Assembly: GCF_964259225.1 (NCBI RefSeq)
Contig: NZ_CAXVKN010000049.1
Direction: 5' to 3' (one strand)
Length of the DNA stretch: 18,252 bases
From: Catenibacterium mitsuoka_A
GTDB taxonomy: Bacteria > Bacillota_I > Bacilli_A > Erysipelotrichales > Coprobacillaceae
Made by a program: the position numbers and the translations under genes
Notes under the pieces: model-generated
What the model was told of the DNA's origin: nothing
Databases searched by the model: none
Seen by the model: the letters and a program-made list of their open reading frames with translations, nothing else
In this document: in pieces, positions 6,573 through 15,106 of the stretch
Position numbering within the stretch: position 1 is the stretch's first letter
Layout: each line of letters opens with the position of its first letter

Positions 6573-6654
6573 CCTTTATATCTCCCATTCATAAACCAGC
6601 ACGAAAATATACATATTTTACAAAAAATGTATAAAAACGTGGTTGACAATCACT

Positions 6655-6700
6655 AGTATAGCACATCACCTTATTATATGTAACAATTTCACCAAGTAAA
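6655..6700 (-). promoter_or_regulatory. Candidate promoters of the LCP gene
   Basis: Two options overlap: TTTACT (6695-6700), 16 bp, TATAAT (6673-6678), and TTACAT (6678-6683), 17 bp, TATACT (6655-6660). I cannot choose between them from sequence. Confidence 0.5.
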
Positions 6701-6735
6701 TTTGTCATTTGTTACAAGTTTGCATTTCTTGTAAC
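6679..6735. repeat. Three TGTAAC(A) boxes upstream of the LCP gene
   Basis: TGTAACAA (6679-6686), TTGTTACA (6709-6716) and CTTGTAAC (6728-6735) alternate in orientation. The last two form a perfect inverted repeat GTTACAAG-N9-CTTGTAAC. The first box overlaps the promoter region. This looks like a regulator binding array; the factor is not identifiable. Confidence 0.5.
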
Positions 6736-6758
6736 ATATATAGTGTTTCGACACACGT

Positions 6759-6787
6759 AAAAAGAAGAACCTTCAATGAGGTTCTTC
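6759..6787 (-). terminator. Rho-independent terminator of the GH84 gene
   Basis: GAAGAACCT (6764-6772) pairs perfectly with AGGTTCTTC (6779-6787) across a six-base loop, then a run of five T on the minus strand. It starts 9 bp after the stop codon. Confidence 0.9.
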
Positions 6788-6796
6788 CTAAAAATA

Positions 6797-9700
6797 TTAA
6801 GCTTCTTTCTTCTTTAATAATACATAACCTAATAATGAGATCATTGAGAAGAATGCGAATACTCCTACCATAGTAGTATCACCAGTTGCTGGTTTAGTAC
6901 TTGGTTTTACTTCTGGTTTAGTTGTTTCTTCTGGTTTAGAAGGAGTAGTAGGTTTTTCTTCAGGAATACTTGGTGTAATAACTGGTAACTTTTCTAATGC
7001 TTCCATAGCTTTTCTAAAGTCTTCAGTTAATGCATCTACTTCTTCCTGAGTTAATTCATTTTTATTTTCTAATGCTTTTTCAGTTGCTTCAATGACGTCT
7101 AATAAGTTCTTATAACTCTTTTCTGTATATAACTTACTATCAGTCTTCTTAGCCTGATCTAGTAATAGATCAAGTTCAGCTGTATTACCACGAGTAACAA
7201 GTTTCTTAGAAGCTTCTTCTAACTTATGAGTTAAAGCTTCAATTTCAGCACTTGTATGTTCAGCTTTTAATTCTTCGTTGATTTCATTTAATACAAGTTC
7301 AAAGTCTTTCCAGCTAGATGCTGTATAGTCTTCTTCCTTATAAGAAGCTATCTTATTTTCTAATGCTTTTATTTCTGTATCAGTTGCTTTAAGAACTAAG
7401 TTCTTTCTTGCATTCTGTAATGCCTTATAAGCATCTTCTACTTCAGTGACAGTTGCACCGTCTTTATTTAAGATGTCTTTCGCATTCTGTAATGCTTCAT
7501 TAAATGGTTCTACTGTAGAAGTTAAGTAAATAGAATTATCTAGAGGCTTTAAGTTATTAGAATCGATATAGTTTCTAAGTTCCTGTTTACTCATAGATGC
7601 TTTTGTGACAAGTCCTGCTTTAGCCTGACGTAATGATTCAATCATTGTATTGACTTCATCTTCAGTCGCATCTTTATTAGTCACTAGTTTCTTTGCTTCT
7701 ACTAATACTTTTTCTAATGCGTTATAGCTTTCTTCTGTATAGTCAGCTTTAGAAAGCTTTTCAATATCTTTAATTTCTTGATCGAGAGCTTTTAAATCAC
7801 CACGTACTACTAATGCATCATAAGAGGCTTTAAGTTCAGCTTTTGCAGTTTCTAAGGCATCCTTTTCACCCATTTGAGTGTTATATACTTCTAATGCTTT
7901 AGTTCTTGCTGTACTATATGCTTTATAACTTGTTGCAGTGTACTTATCTTCATCTACATGTAAAGAGTCAATGTAGTTCTTTAAGTCCTTAGCACATTCA
8001 CTCTTATATTCTTCATCAGTTAATGTAATAATTTCAGAAATAGTAGGACTATGGTTTTCTTCCCATTCAAACTTTAACTTATATACATTACCATGAGGGA
8101 TATAGAATTCATTTAAAGATTTTCTTAAAGTACCTAACTGTACCCATTCTTTATCTTCTTCAGGTACATTTCTAGTTGTTACTTCTTTATCAATAAGTGC
8201 ATATACCTTTGCATTGCTGATTTCACCCTTCTGGATCATATTTAATTTCTTTACATCAAGCTTATCAGAAAGAGTATAAGTGATATAACCTGCTTTATTT
8301 GATCCTGGTTTATAAGCTGTTAAAAGGTCACCATCAATCATATACTGAGGTTTATAGCCTTTTGCTTCTTTGACATTAGAATCAAATGTAGGGTCATTAT
8401 CTTCAGGTGCATATTCTCCATCATTAATCATGATTTCGTTGAATACAACAGCTCTAGAATTGTTAGATGCTGTAAATAGGATTCTTAAGTAACGTGCTGG
8501 TACATGTTCTGCAGTACCTGATACATATACTTTGTTTGGATATGTACTAGATGCTTTATATCCTGCATCAGAATCGATACACTGAACATCTTTATCTCCA
8601 ATATTTTCAACACCATTACCAATTGTCACAACATCTGTCCAGTTTTCTAAATCACTAGAAACACTAATCACAGCATCTCTAATATAGTTCTTTGCAGTAT
8701 CCTGACAATACATGGCAATCTTATCAATATTTCTCATCTGACCTAAGTCATAGATAATATACTGACCCTTTTGTGGAAGGTCACCAAATTCAGTTGTAGA
8801 ATCAATGTTGCCATCAAATGCAGCCCCATTGTTTCTAGAATCTTCTGCAACACCCCAAGAAGGTTCAACAGTCATAGTTGTCTTATATAAGTATGGTGCA
8901 GTGACTTCTGTAGAATGTACCACAAACTTATTCATAGTTAACTTCACATCAGAACTCTTCTTATTGATCAAACGTACATAACGTGCATCTGGAAGGTTCT
9001 TGTTTAAATCAGTTACTTCTACCCAGTCATGTGCATTCACTGAAGCTTCTAATACAACTTCACCACTATAATCAAGTTCTAACTGTTTTAAATCTTTAAC
9101 TCTTGATAACTTCACACCTACATACTGTTTAGGTGCTAAAGTCATTTCTTTTGTATACACTAAAGCAGTCTGGTCTAATGTACTCTTAGAATGTAACTTA
9201 TAGTCTGTATTTGTATAAACAGCCTTGTCATCATATTCATTCACTACATCAGTATGGTTAAATGTCTTTACCTTCCACCAATAACCTGCTGTATCACTCT
9301 GAAGATGTAATTCAAGGTTTCTCACACGAATTGCCTTAGCAGTCAAATCCTGGTCTTCTACATTTAAATGAACAGTGGCATCACCAGCATATTCCTTTAA
9401 TGTCTTCCAGTTAGTACCATCAACACTGTATTCTAATACATATCTAGTGATCTTATCAGTACCACTATCCTGTACGAAGTTGATAGTACCTAACTTCTTA
9501 GGGTTATTGAATGTAAGAGTCACTGCAGCATCTACTGGAATATAGTCCTTGATCTCTCCTGCTTTATATGGAGATTCAGCAAAGTGCGCATATGTTGATT
9601 CATTATCATCTAATAAGTTATCTAATGAACCACCCTTTACACCAATCTTAGTCATAGATAATGTACCCTTATCAGTGCTTGTAGAAGGAGTAGTTGTTGG

Positions 9701-12055
9701 GTTAACTAAGATATCTCTTACACCTAACCAAGTATTACTCTTATCTTCAGTTGCAATCATACGGATACCCTTAACACCCTTAAGGTTAAGGTCTGTTAAT
9801 TCTACGTTGTTTGGTAAGTCATATTCTGTATCATTGACATCAGTCCAGTTCTTACCATCAGTAGTATACTGTACTTTCGCTTTTAAGAATGTATCTCTAG
9901 GGTTAGAGTTCGCACCCATTCTAAAGATGACATGGTTTACATCAATTGCCTTAGAATACTTGATACCTACATAAGTACCTGCAGAAACAGTATTAGGGCT
10001 CTTGTAAACTAATTCTGTAGAAGCATTACCATCAAAGATGTTATCTTCTTTACCATCTGGAGTATCTTCACGGTTAGTGATATATTTCGCAATCTGTTTA
10101 TCTGGATTAACGATTGTAGATACGACTTCAGATAAATAAGAATCCAATGATTTAATAAATGGAACGATATGCTGCACACCTACTTCAGCATATTCTAAAT
10201 GGTCTACGTAGTGGAAACCATAAGACTTGCTCTTTTCAAAAGCAGCCTGTGCATTCGCATAATAGTCCCAGATAGCTGCATTGTCTTCTTCATTCTGTGC
10301 AGCTTTGATACCTTTAATATAGTTTAAAGCAGCATTTGTTGTATCATCCCAGCAGTTTAACCAGTAAACAATCTGAGACTTGATTCTTTCATTACCGCTT
10401 TCACGATATACTTTAGATGCATTCTGTAATACTGTGAATTCATCGATGATGTCATTAAATTCTTCATCAGTGATCTTTTCACCTTTAGTTACTTTAGTCT
10501 TGAATGCATTGAGTTTTTCTTTTAATTCAACAGATTCCTCTAAACGAGTCACTCTGCTATCCATGTTCTGGTTGATCATATGTTTAGATAATTCTCTTAA
10601 AGCAGTTGAAGCTGCTGTTTCTTCATAACCATTATGATCCACATATTTGAATGAAGCATTATAGCACTTATTTGCTTCTTCTTCAGTTTTCCAGATATTC
10701 CATGAATAACATGCATTACCAAATATTGCGACTTTACTTGGTTCTGACTGCTGCATTGGGTTTAATACAATACCCTGTATCTTAGAAGGATCAACACCTG
10801 GATGAAGGAATGTTGTATAACCACCCATGATTAAGTGTTTCTTAGAGTTATCAGTACATGGCCAGTTAATCCACATATAAGGACCACGACCTGCAGTATC
10901 AGTGAATGAAGAAGTAAAGTTATTAGTTACTTCACCCCATACACGTCCACCAGTCATAATAATCTGTACGTTTTCAGGGAAGTCACGATAGTAAGACTGA
11001 CCCCATCCCATATATTCCTGAGTACAGAATGGTAATGTAAGCTTTAAGCCAGGGTAAGAAGGCTGTAATTCTTTAAGCCAGTTAGACATATCTGTCAATG
11101 TTCTTGTATAATTAGCACCACCTACGTTACCAGCATCGTCTGCAAGAATTGCAATCTGACGAACACCAGCATCAATAACCTGTTTAAACTTAGCCTGCAT
11201 AACCTTTAAGTCAGCCTGATAGTTTGCTTCAGAGTTATAACGAATAGCGTGATTCATATAAGGATGTAAGGCAAATACGAAACGGCATTTAGACTTGTTT
11301 CCAGCCTCAGCAAGTGGTTTGATCTTTGTATTGATTTCTTCTTCTGTATAAAGGTCACGCCACTTAGCGTTATGCTTTGGATCATCTTTAGGAGCATAGA
11401 AATAAGAGTTAAGCTTATAATAGCCTCCCCATTCCATCAATTTACAACGATCTTCTGTTGACCATGGATTACCATAATAACCTTCAATAAATCCACGGCT
11501 TGCAACATCCGCATAATCCTCGATAGAGAAGTTTCTAATTGTTTTCCCCTCTACCTGTTTAAAAATGTGATATAAGCTTGTAAGTCCATAAAAAGCAGCA
11601 TCTGTATCTTTACCTAAGATAGAAATAGTGCCTTTATCAGACTTCAAAGCATAAGAATCAAGTTTATCAAATAAACCTGCTGAAGTTGTTCCAAACTGTG
11701 AATCTACATATTGTTTAGAACCCTTCACACCAACAAGAATGTTTGTCTTTCCAGCTTTCTTTTCACTAGAAACACTTGCATTCATGCCTTTTAATGCAAG
11801 AACTTCATTCAATCTTGCTTTTGTGTCTTCATCAATACCATCTTCATAGACAACATTGACCTGACTTGTCATTTCATAATCCCCATCACTATAATTCATA
11901 GAATGTGGATTAGGATAGACTTCATACCCTGTATCAGCTTTTACAGTCACTGGAAAAGCTGATACACAGCCTAATGCAACAAGAAAACTTACTGCATAAG
12001 TAATGACTTTCTTTCCTTTCATCTTGTTTTTCCTTTCTTTAATATTTTGTCTCAT
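6797..12055 (-). CDS. Secreted GH84 beta-N-acetylglucosaminidase, multidomain, wall-anchored
   Basis: Surface enzyme that removes terminal GlcNAc from host glycans (NagH/NagJ 'hyaluronidase' type). Order in 1752 residues: signal peptide ending near VKA40; GH20b-like domain about 45-180; GH84 barrel about 185-480 starting RGFIEGYYGNPWS, with the catalytic Asp pair D306/D307 in AILADDAGN, and MWINWP and LNPMQQSEPS further on; helical domain to about 660; three or more F5/8C-type sugar-binding domains about 670-1290; five FIVAR-like helical repeats about 1350-1690; a Pro/Thr linker; then KPATGD (1721-1726), a hydrophobic helix and KKKEA. The sorting motif lacks the Leu of LPxTG. AGGAG supports the start at 12055; a start at 12022 (MKGKKVITYAV) with AAGGAA gives a more usual signal peptide. 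The leader predicts RAT-controlled antitermination and CcpA control. Confidence 0.93.
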   Translation of the reverse strand: MRQNIKERKNKMKGKKVITYAVSFLVALGCVSAFPVTVKADTGYEVYPNPHSMNYSDGDYEMTSQVNVVYEDGIDEDTKARLNEVLALKGMNASVSSEKKAGKTNILVGVKGSKQYVDSQFGTTSAGLFDKLDSYALKSDKGTISILGKDTDAAFYGLTSLYHIFKQVEGKTIRNFSIEDYADVASRGFIEGYYGNPWSTEDRCKLMEWGGYYKLNSYFYAPKDDPKHNAKWRDLYTEEEINTKIKPLAEAGNKSKCRFVFALHPYMNHAIRYNSEANYQADLKVMQAKFKQVIDAGVRQIAILADDAGNVGGANYTRTLTDMSNWLKELQPSYPGLKLTLPFCTQEYMGWGQSYYRDFPENVQIIMTGGRVWGEVTNNFTSSFTDTAGRGPYMWINWPCTDNSKKHLIMGGYTTFLHPGVDPSKIQGIVLNPMQQSEPSKVAIFGNACYSWNIWKTEEEANKCYNASFKYVDHNGYEETAASTALRELSKHMINQNMDSRVTRLEESVELKEKLNAFKTKVTKGEKITDEEFNDIIDEFTVLQNASKVYRESGNERIKSQIVYWLNCWDDTTNAALNYIKGIKAAQNEEDNAAIWDYYANAQAAFEKSKSYGFHYVDHLEYAEVGVQHIVPFIKSLDSYLSEVVSTIVNPDKQIAKYITNREDTPDGKEDNIFDGNASTELVYKSPNTVSAGTYVGIKYSKAIDVNHVIFRMGANSNPRDTFLKAKVQYTTDGKNWTDVNDTEYDLPNNVELTDLNLKGVKGIRMIATEDKSNTWLGVRDILVNPTTTPSTSTDKGTLSMTKIGVKGGSLDNLLDDNESTYAHFAESPYKAGEIKDYIPVDAAVTLTFNNPKKLGTINFVQDSGTDKITRYVLEYSVDGTNWKTLKEYAGDATVHLNVEDQDLTAKAIRVRNLELHLQSDTAGYWWKVKTFNHTDVVNEYDDKAVYTNTDYKLHSKSTLDQTALVYTKEMTLAPKQYVGVKLSRVKDLKQLELDYSGEVVLEASVNAHDWVEVTDLNKNLPDARYVRLINKKSSDVKLTMNKFVVHSTEVTAPYLYKTTMTVEPSWGVAEDSRNNGAAFDGNIDSTTEFGDLPQKGQYIIYDLGQMRNIDKIAMYCQDTAKNYIRDAVISVSSDLENWTDVVTIGNGVENIGDKDVQCIDSDAGYKASSTYPNKVYVSGTAEHVPARYLRILFTASNNSRAVVFNEIMINDGEYAPEDNDPTFDSNVKEAKGYKPQYMIDGDLLTAYKPGSNKAGYITYTLSDKLDVKKLNMIQKGEISNAKVYALIDKEVTTRNVPEEDKEWVQLGTLRKSLNEFYIPHGNVYKLKFEWEENHSPTISEIITLTDEEYKSECAKDLKNYIDSLHVDEDKYTATSYKAYSTARTKALEVYNTQMGEKDALETAKAELKASYDALVVRGDLKALDQEIKDIEKLSKADYTEESYNALEKVLVEAKKLVTNKDATEDEVNTMIESLRQAKAGLVTKASMSKQELRNYIDSNNLKPLDNSIYLTSTVEPFNEALQNAKDILNKDGATVTEVEDAYKALQNARKNLVLKATDTEIKALENKIASYKEEDYTASSWKDFELVLNEINEELKAEHTSAEIEALTHKLEEASKKLVTRGNTAELDLLLDQAKKTDSKLYTEKSYKNLLDVIEATEKALENKNELTQEEVDALTEDFRKAMEALEKLPVITPSIPEEKPTTPSKPEETTKPEVKPSTKPATGDTTMVGVFAFFSMISLLGYVLLKKKEA

Positions 12056-12102
12056 TTCATGCTCCTAGTTGATGAAATGAGTATTCAAACATGGATTTTT
12101 AC

Positions 12103-12164
12103 AAAAAATAAAGACCAAATAAAGTATGACAAAAAAATGTATGTCATAATCTTTATTTGGTCTT
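12103..12164 (-). terminator. Leader terminator (attenuator) of the GH84 gene
   Basis: CTTTATTTGGTCTT (12151-12164) and AAGACCAAATAAAG (12111-12124) are perfectly complementary. The stem is extended by GTCATA/TATGAC (12143-12148, 12125-12130). On the minus strand it ends in TATTTTTT. It lies after the promoter but about 50 bp before the start codon, so it must be bypassed for expression. Its 5' arm overlaps the RAT by six bases. Confidence 0.85.
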
Positions 12165-12185
12165 GCCTGCTTAGAGTAACAATCC
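12159..12185 (-). promoter_or_regulatory. Ribonucleic antiterminator (RAT), BglG/LicT class
   Basis: On the minus strand it reads GGATTGTTAC, then TCTAA, then GCAGGCAAGACC. The class consensus as I know it is GGATTGTTAC at the left and GCAGGCAAAACC at the right, within about 29 nt. This copy is 27 nt, short by two in the apical stem, with G for A in AAGACC. It overlaps the terminator 5' arm at 12159-12164, so the two folds exclude each other. A BglG-type protein bound here would let transcription continue into the GH84 gene. Confidence 0.85.
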
Positions 12186-12199
12186 ACATTGACTCAATC

Positions 12200-12228
12200 A
12201 GTATAACAGTATCTTTTATATTACGCAA
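12200..12228 (-). promoter_or_regulatory. Promoter of the GH84 gene
   Basis: TTGCGT (12223-12228), 17 bp, TATACT (12200-12205). The start near 12193 places the RAT within about the first ten bases of the transcript. Confidence 0.75.
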
Positions 12229-12237
12229 GCGTTTTCA
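12224..12237 (-). promoter_or_regulatory. cre site (CcpA operator) over the GH84 -35 box
   Basis: TGAAAACGCTTGCG matches the cre consensus TGWAARCGYTWNCW at 13 of 14 positions. Overlap with the -35 predicts repression when a preferred sugar is present. Confidence 0.75.
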
Positions 12238-12370
12238 TATCTTATTTTATGATATTTTTAGGCATTTGAAGTCAGCAGAACATGAAATTGATAATTTAAT
12301 CATACCAATAACTAATATTTTATTATGAAATTGTGATAATTGATAACTTATCCCGCCTTATAGATTTCTA

Positions 12371-12379
12371 TGATATAAT
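12371..12379 (+). promoter_or_regulatory. Extended -10 promoter of toxin copy 3
   Basis: TGA plus a perfect TATAAT (12374-12379). Confidence 0.6.
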
Positions 12380-12487
12380 ACAGGCATGGAACATCCGTAT
12401 ACGGTAGGTGGTTATCCTTGGTCGTCATGACGAAGGTACGCAACCCTTCGAAAGCTTCTCTTCAGTTGCGAACGGAGGTGATGCACA

Positions 12488-12604
12488 ATGACAATGTATG
12501 AAGTAATCATGATTATGTTAGCATTCTTAACATTGATCGTTTCTTTACTAACACTTGTTGTCAAAATGCTTCTTATTATCATCGATAAGAACGCAAAAAA
12601 ATAA
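12488..12604 (+). CDS. Small hydrophobic toxin peptide, copy 3
   Basis: 38 residues, beginning MTMYEVIMIML and ending LIIIDKNAKK. It differs from copy 1 at eleven positions, but all changes are conservative for a membrane helix (for example Lys for Arg at 26), length is unchanged, and the C-terminal IIIDKNAKK is identical. That pattern indicates selection on the peptide. GGAGGTGAT (12474-12482) sets the start. The tail codons are also conserved at nucleotide level, as expected because they encode the antitoxin terminator on the other strand. The function is inferred as for copy 1. Confidence 0.8.
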   Translation: MTMYEVIMIMLAFLTLIVSLLTLVVKMLLIIIDKNAKK

Positions 12605-12689
12605 CTACCTCGCTCTCGGCAAAAGTTTGAGGTAATTATTTCAAACATACAAATCCAAGGGCAACCGCTTACTGGTTGTTCCTTCTTTC
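12594..12689 (-). ncRNA. Antisense antitoxin RNA, copy 3
   Basis: Predicted from the promoter at 12696-12724 to the T run complementary to 12595-12601. The 5' hairpin is more regular here: CAACC pairs perfectly with GGTTG. The antiterminator gene reads in the same direction, and its stop lies 40 bp before this RNA's -35 box with no terminator between. Confidence 0.7.
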
Positions 12690-12695
12690 ATATTC

Positions 12696-12724
12696 ATTAT
12701 AGTTTACGCTAAAATCAAAGTCAA
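12696..12724 (-). promoter_or_regulatory. Antitoxin RNA promoter, copy 3
   Basis: TTGACT (12719-12724), 17 bp, TATAAT (12696-12701). Confidence 0.8.
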
Positions 12725-12726
12725 CA

Positions 12727-12768
12727 TGCATCTTTTTATAGTATTACTGCATCTTTTTATAGTATTAC
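12727..12768. repeat. Perfect 21-bp tandem duplication across a stop codon
   Basis: The unit at 12748-12768 starts TGCATCTTTTTATAG, ends ATTAC and is repeated exactly at 12727-12747. It includes the TAA of the antiterminator gene (12765-12767) and its 3' trailer. Because 21 is a multiple of three and the stop comes first, the protein is unaffected. Confidence 0.9.
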
Positions 12769-13589
12769 TGCATGACACGTTTAATATGTATACATAAAAA
12801 TGTCTGTTCATCCGGTGATAAATCATATTTATATTTCTCTTTAATGTGTTTCACAATACGGTTGATACACATTGAGAGTCTTAGATTCTCTTTTAGTAGT
12901 TGTCTGATGTCTTCTGTTGTATCTTTAAGGTTTATTTCCTGTCCTGTAAAGATACGTTCAGCTAAGTATTTTAAATGAGTGGAGAGTCTTGCATAACTGA
13001 GTGACTGAGGAGAAATACTCACCTTCATACTATTTTCAATAATACCGATAATATCAGTCACAAAGTTTAATATCTTAGTCGCATTATGAGTATTATTGTC
13101 CATTGAGAAGTTCACTAAATGCAAGGCTATATAGTTAGCTTCTTCTAGATCTAATGTAATACCTGTTTTCTTCTTAATATAGCTTAATGCCCATAAACCT
13201 ATTTCATATTCATTCTTATAAAGAATACTTACATCTCCAAGTACGACATAAGGGATTCTGATATTCTCCTGCTTACGTTTTAAGGCAAAGGAGATATGAT
13301 CTGTCATAGTGAGGAATATTTCCCCATAATAGCGTGATTTAAGCTTCTTAATTGCACGAGAGACAATCTTATCAGTAATCTCATAACAATCAGGAGAGAT
13401 ATCATCTTCTCTTTCTAATCTTTTATGAGGGTCTTCTTTAAACATATATGTCTTTTCTATTTTAGTGGAATCAACACTATCCCCTACCTTCTTCTGGAAT
13501 CCTATTCCTGAACCTGTTAGGATAATATCTCCTAATTCTGGTGAGATAGCCGCAATGGAATTGTTGTTGAAGATCTTAATAATTCTCAT
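12765..13589 (-). CDS. BglG/LicT-family transcription antiterminator with two PRDs
   Basis: RNA-binding regulator controlled by PTS phosphorylation. The N-terminal CAT RNA-binding domain covers residues 1-55 (MRIIKIFNNNSI, ILTGSGIGFQKKVGD). PRD1 covers about 65-170 and PRD2 about 171-274. All four conserved histidines are present: H98 in TDHISFALKR, H157 in IALHLVN, H205 in STHLKYLAER and H268 in CIHIKRV. The 274 residues are the normal length. The start is set by AAAGGGGA, which overlaps the stop of the PTS gene 11 bp upstream, so the two are coupled. Its likely target is the RAT at 12159-12185 before the GH84 gene. Its substrate signal is presumably GlcNAc through the adjacent NagE-type EII, an inference from context. 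Confidence 0.93.
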   Translation of the reverse strand: MRIIKIFNNNSIAAISPELGDIILTGSGIGFQKKVGDSVDSTKIEKTYMFKEDPHKRLEREDDISPDCYEITDKIVSRAIKKLKSRYYGEIFLTMTDHISFALKRKQENIRIPYVVLGDVSILYKNEYEIGLWALSYIKKKTGITLDLEEANYIALHLVNFSMDNNTHNATKILNFVTDIIGIIENSMKVSISPQSLSYARLSTHLKYLAERIFTGQEINLKDTTEDIRQLLKENLRLSMCINRIVKHIKEKYKYDLSPDEQTFLCIHIKRVMQ

Positions 13590-13600
13590 AATAGTCCCCT

Positions 13601-15028
13601 TTACATCAAAATATCATTCATTGCGTCCGCAATGAACTGGGCATTGGTGCCTACTAATATCTGTACATTATGGTTACCTGCAATTGTGACATGTTCATAG
13701 CCTAATTGAGATATTTTGTCTTTATTAATAGAATGTATGTCATTTATTTCTACTCTTAAACGTGTAATACAGGCATCTGCAGATATACAATTACTTCTAC
13801 CGCCAAGAGCTTCCACAAAACAAATAGCCAGATCATCATAATCAAATGAGTGTTTTGTACTAACTTCTTCTTTCATACGTCCTGGTGTCATGAGATTAAA
13901 ATGAAGAATCATAGTTCTAAATACAATATAATAGAGCACACCACAGATAACTCCTAAAAGGATCAAATAGTTTGCATGATAGGAGAATGGTGCCTTAAAA
14001 CTCAATATATAGTCTATAAGACCAGCTGAGAAGCTAAAACCAGCGAGCCAGTGGAATGATGCAGCTATAAACATCATGATTCCTGTCATGACTGCATGGG
14101 CGATATATAAACTAGGTGCTAAAAACATAAAAGAAAACTCTAATGGTTCTGTAATACCTGTTAGAAAGGATGCAAGAGCAGCTGAAAACATCAATGTGCC
14201 TACTTTCTTTTTCTTATCAGGTGAGGCACATTGATAGATGGCTAGTGCACCTGCAGGTAAACCAAACATCATAACAGGATAGAATCCTGCCTGATACATG
14301 CCAGTAACACCTTTAATACCTCCTGATACAGTACCCCAGAAACGTCCGATATCATTAATACCCGCAATATTAAACCAGAAGACAGAATTAAGGGCATGAT
14401 GTAATCCTGTTGGTATAAGGAGTCTATTAAAGAATCCATATAAACCAGCGCTGATTGGTCCTAACCCTGCCATCCATGTTCCAAAATGAATAAATGCTTC
14501 ATAAAGCATCGGCCAGACATACATAAAAACACCAGCAAATAAAAGTGTAATCATTCCTGAGATAATAGGAATGAATCTATCACCACTAAAGAAGGATAAA
14601 GGTCCTGGCATTTCTATATGATTGAACTTCTTATAACAGAAAGCGACAATCAAACCTACCATAATCCCTATAAACGCATTATCCGTCTCTGCAAAGGCAA
14701 TAGAGACTTCACTTATATGCATTCCTGAAATAAGAGAAATACCCTCTGGAGAGAGTATTTTAGTAATCATAAGATAATTGGTGACTGCTGATAAAGCCAA
14801 TGATGCATTCTTCTTATCCGTCATACCGATTGCGATTGCAATCGCAAAAAGGATAGGAAGATAATTTATGACTACACCACCCGATAATATAAGAAAAGCC
14901 GCAAATGGATTATTGACACCCCATCCGATAGGATCAATCCAATAGCCAATACCCTTTAATAATGCAGCCAGAGGCATAATAGTCACCGGAAGCATCAGGG
15001 ATTTACCTAATTTCTGTAAAAATTTCAT
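13601..15028 (-). CDS. nagE: PTS EIICB, N-acetylglucosamine/glucose type (NagE-like)
   Basis: Membrane permease that imports and phosphorylates an amino sugar or hexose. The N-terminal EIIC domain (about 1-370) has ten or so membrane segments and the family motifs IPTGLHHALN and GITEPLEFSFMF. A C-terminal EIIB domain (about 395-475) carries the phosphocysteine C420 in ADACITRLRVE. There is no EIIA, so a shared EIIA-Glc-type protein must act in trans. The arrangement and FMFLAPSLYIAHAVMTG resemble NagE more than PtsG or MalX, and the nearby GlcNAc-releasing GH84 enzyme agrees; glucose or maltose remain possible. AAAGGA (15036-15041) sets the start. Only about 20 bp separate it from an IS605-type element, which lies between the gene and its probable promoter at 16956-16983. 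Confidence 0.85.
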   Translation of the reverse strand: MKFLQKLGKSLMLPVTIMPLAALLKGIGYWIDPIGWGVNNPFAAFLILSGGVVINYLPILFAIAIAIGMTDKKNASLALSAVTNYLMITKILSPEGISLISGMHISEVSIAFAETDNAFIGIMVGLIVAFCYKKFNHIEMPGPLSFFSGDRFIPIISGMITLLFAGVFMYVWPMLYEAFIHFGTWMAGLGPISAGLYGFFNRLLIPTGLHHALNSVFWFNIAGINDIGRFWGTVSGGIKGVTGMYQAGFYPVMMFGLPAGALAIYQCASPDKKKKVGTLMFSAALASFLTGITEPLEFSFMFLAPSLYIAHAVMTGIMMFIAASFHWLAGFSFSAGLIDYILSFKAPFSYHANYLILLGVICGVLYYIVFRTMILHFNLMTPGRMKEEVSTKHSFDYDDLAICFVEALGGRSNCISADACITRLRVEINDIHSINKDKISQLGYEHVTIAGNHNVQILVGTNAQFIADAMNDILM

Positions 15029-15060
15029 AAATAAATCCTTTCGTTTGTCATAGGCGGAAA

Positions 15061-15082
15061 CCCACTGCCTTTAGGCGGTGGG
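15061..15082 (+). repeat. Left-end subterminal hairpin of the IS
   Basis: CCCACTGCC pairs with GGCGGTGGG across a TTTA loop, with one wobble pair. This is the typical single-strand recognition hairpin for a Y1 transposase. Confidence 0.75.
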
Positions 15083-15106
15083 AGGAGCCTCGTAAATCGT
15101 TATCTA

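Larger units (their letters stand above)
12299..12735. repeat. Type I toxin-antitoxin element, copy 3 (dispersed)
   Basis: Same order and orientation as copies 1 and 2 but about 7.5 kb away and more diverged, including in the AT-rich left flank. Conservation is strongest in the leader blocks, the Shine-Dalgarno, the toxin 3' end with the terminator, and the antitoxin promoter. It lies between the GH84 leader and the antiterminator gene. Confidence 0.8.

Noticed and set aside
6643..6648. Plus-strand TTGACA upstream of the LCP gene
   Set aside because: There is no -10 at a usable spacing and no plus-strand gene downstream.
12047..12328. Plus-strand ORF of 93 codons over the GH84 leader
   Set aside because: It runs through the RAT, terminator, promoter and cre of the opposite strand; no Shine-Dalgarno.
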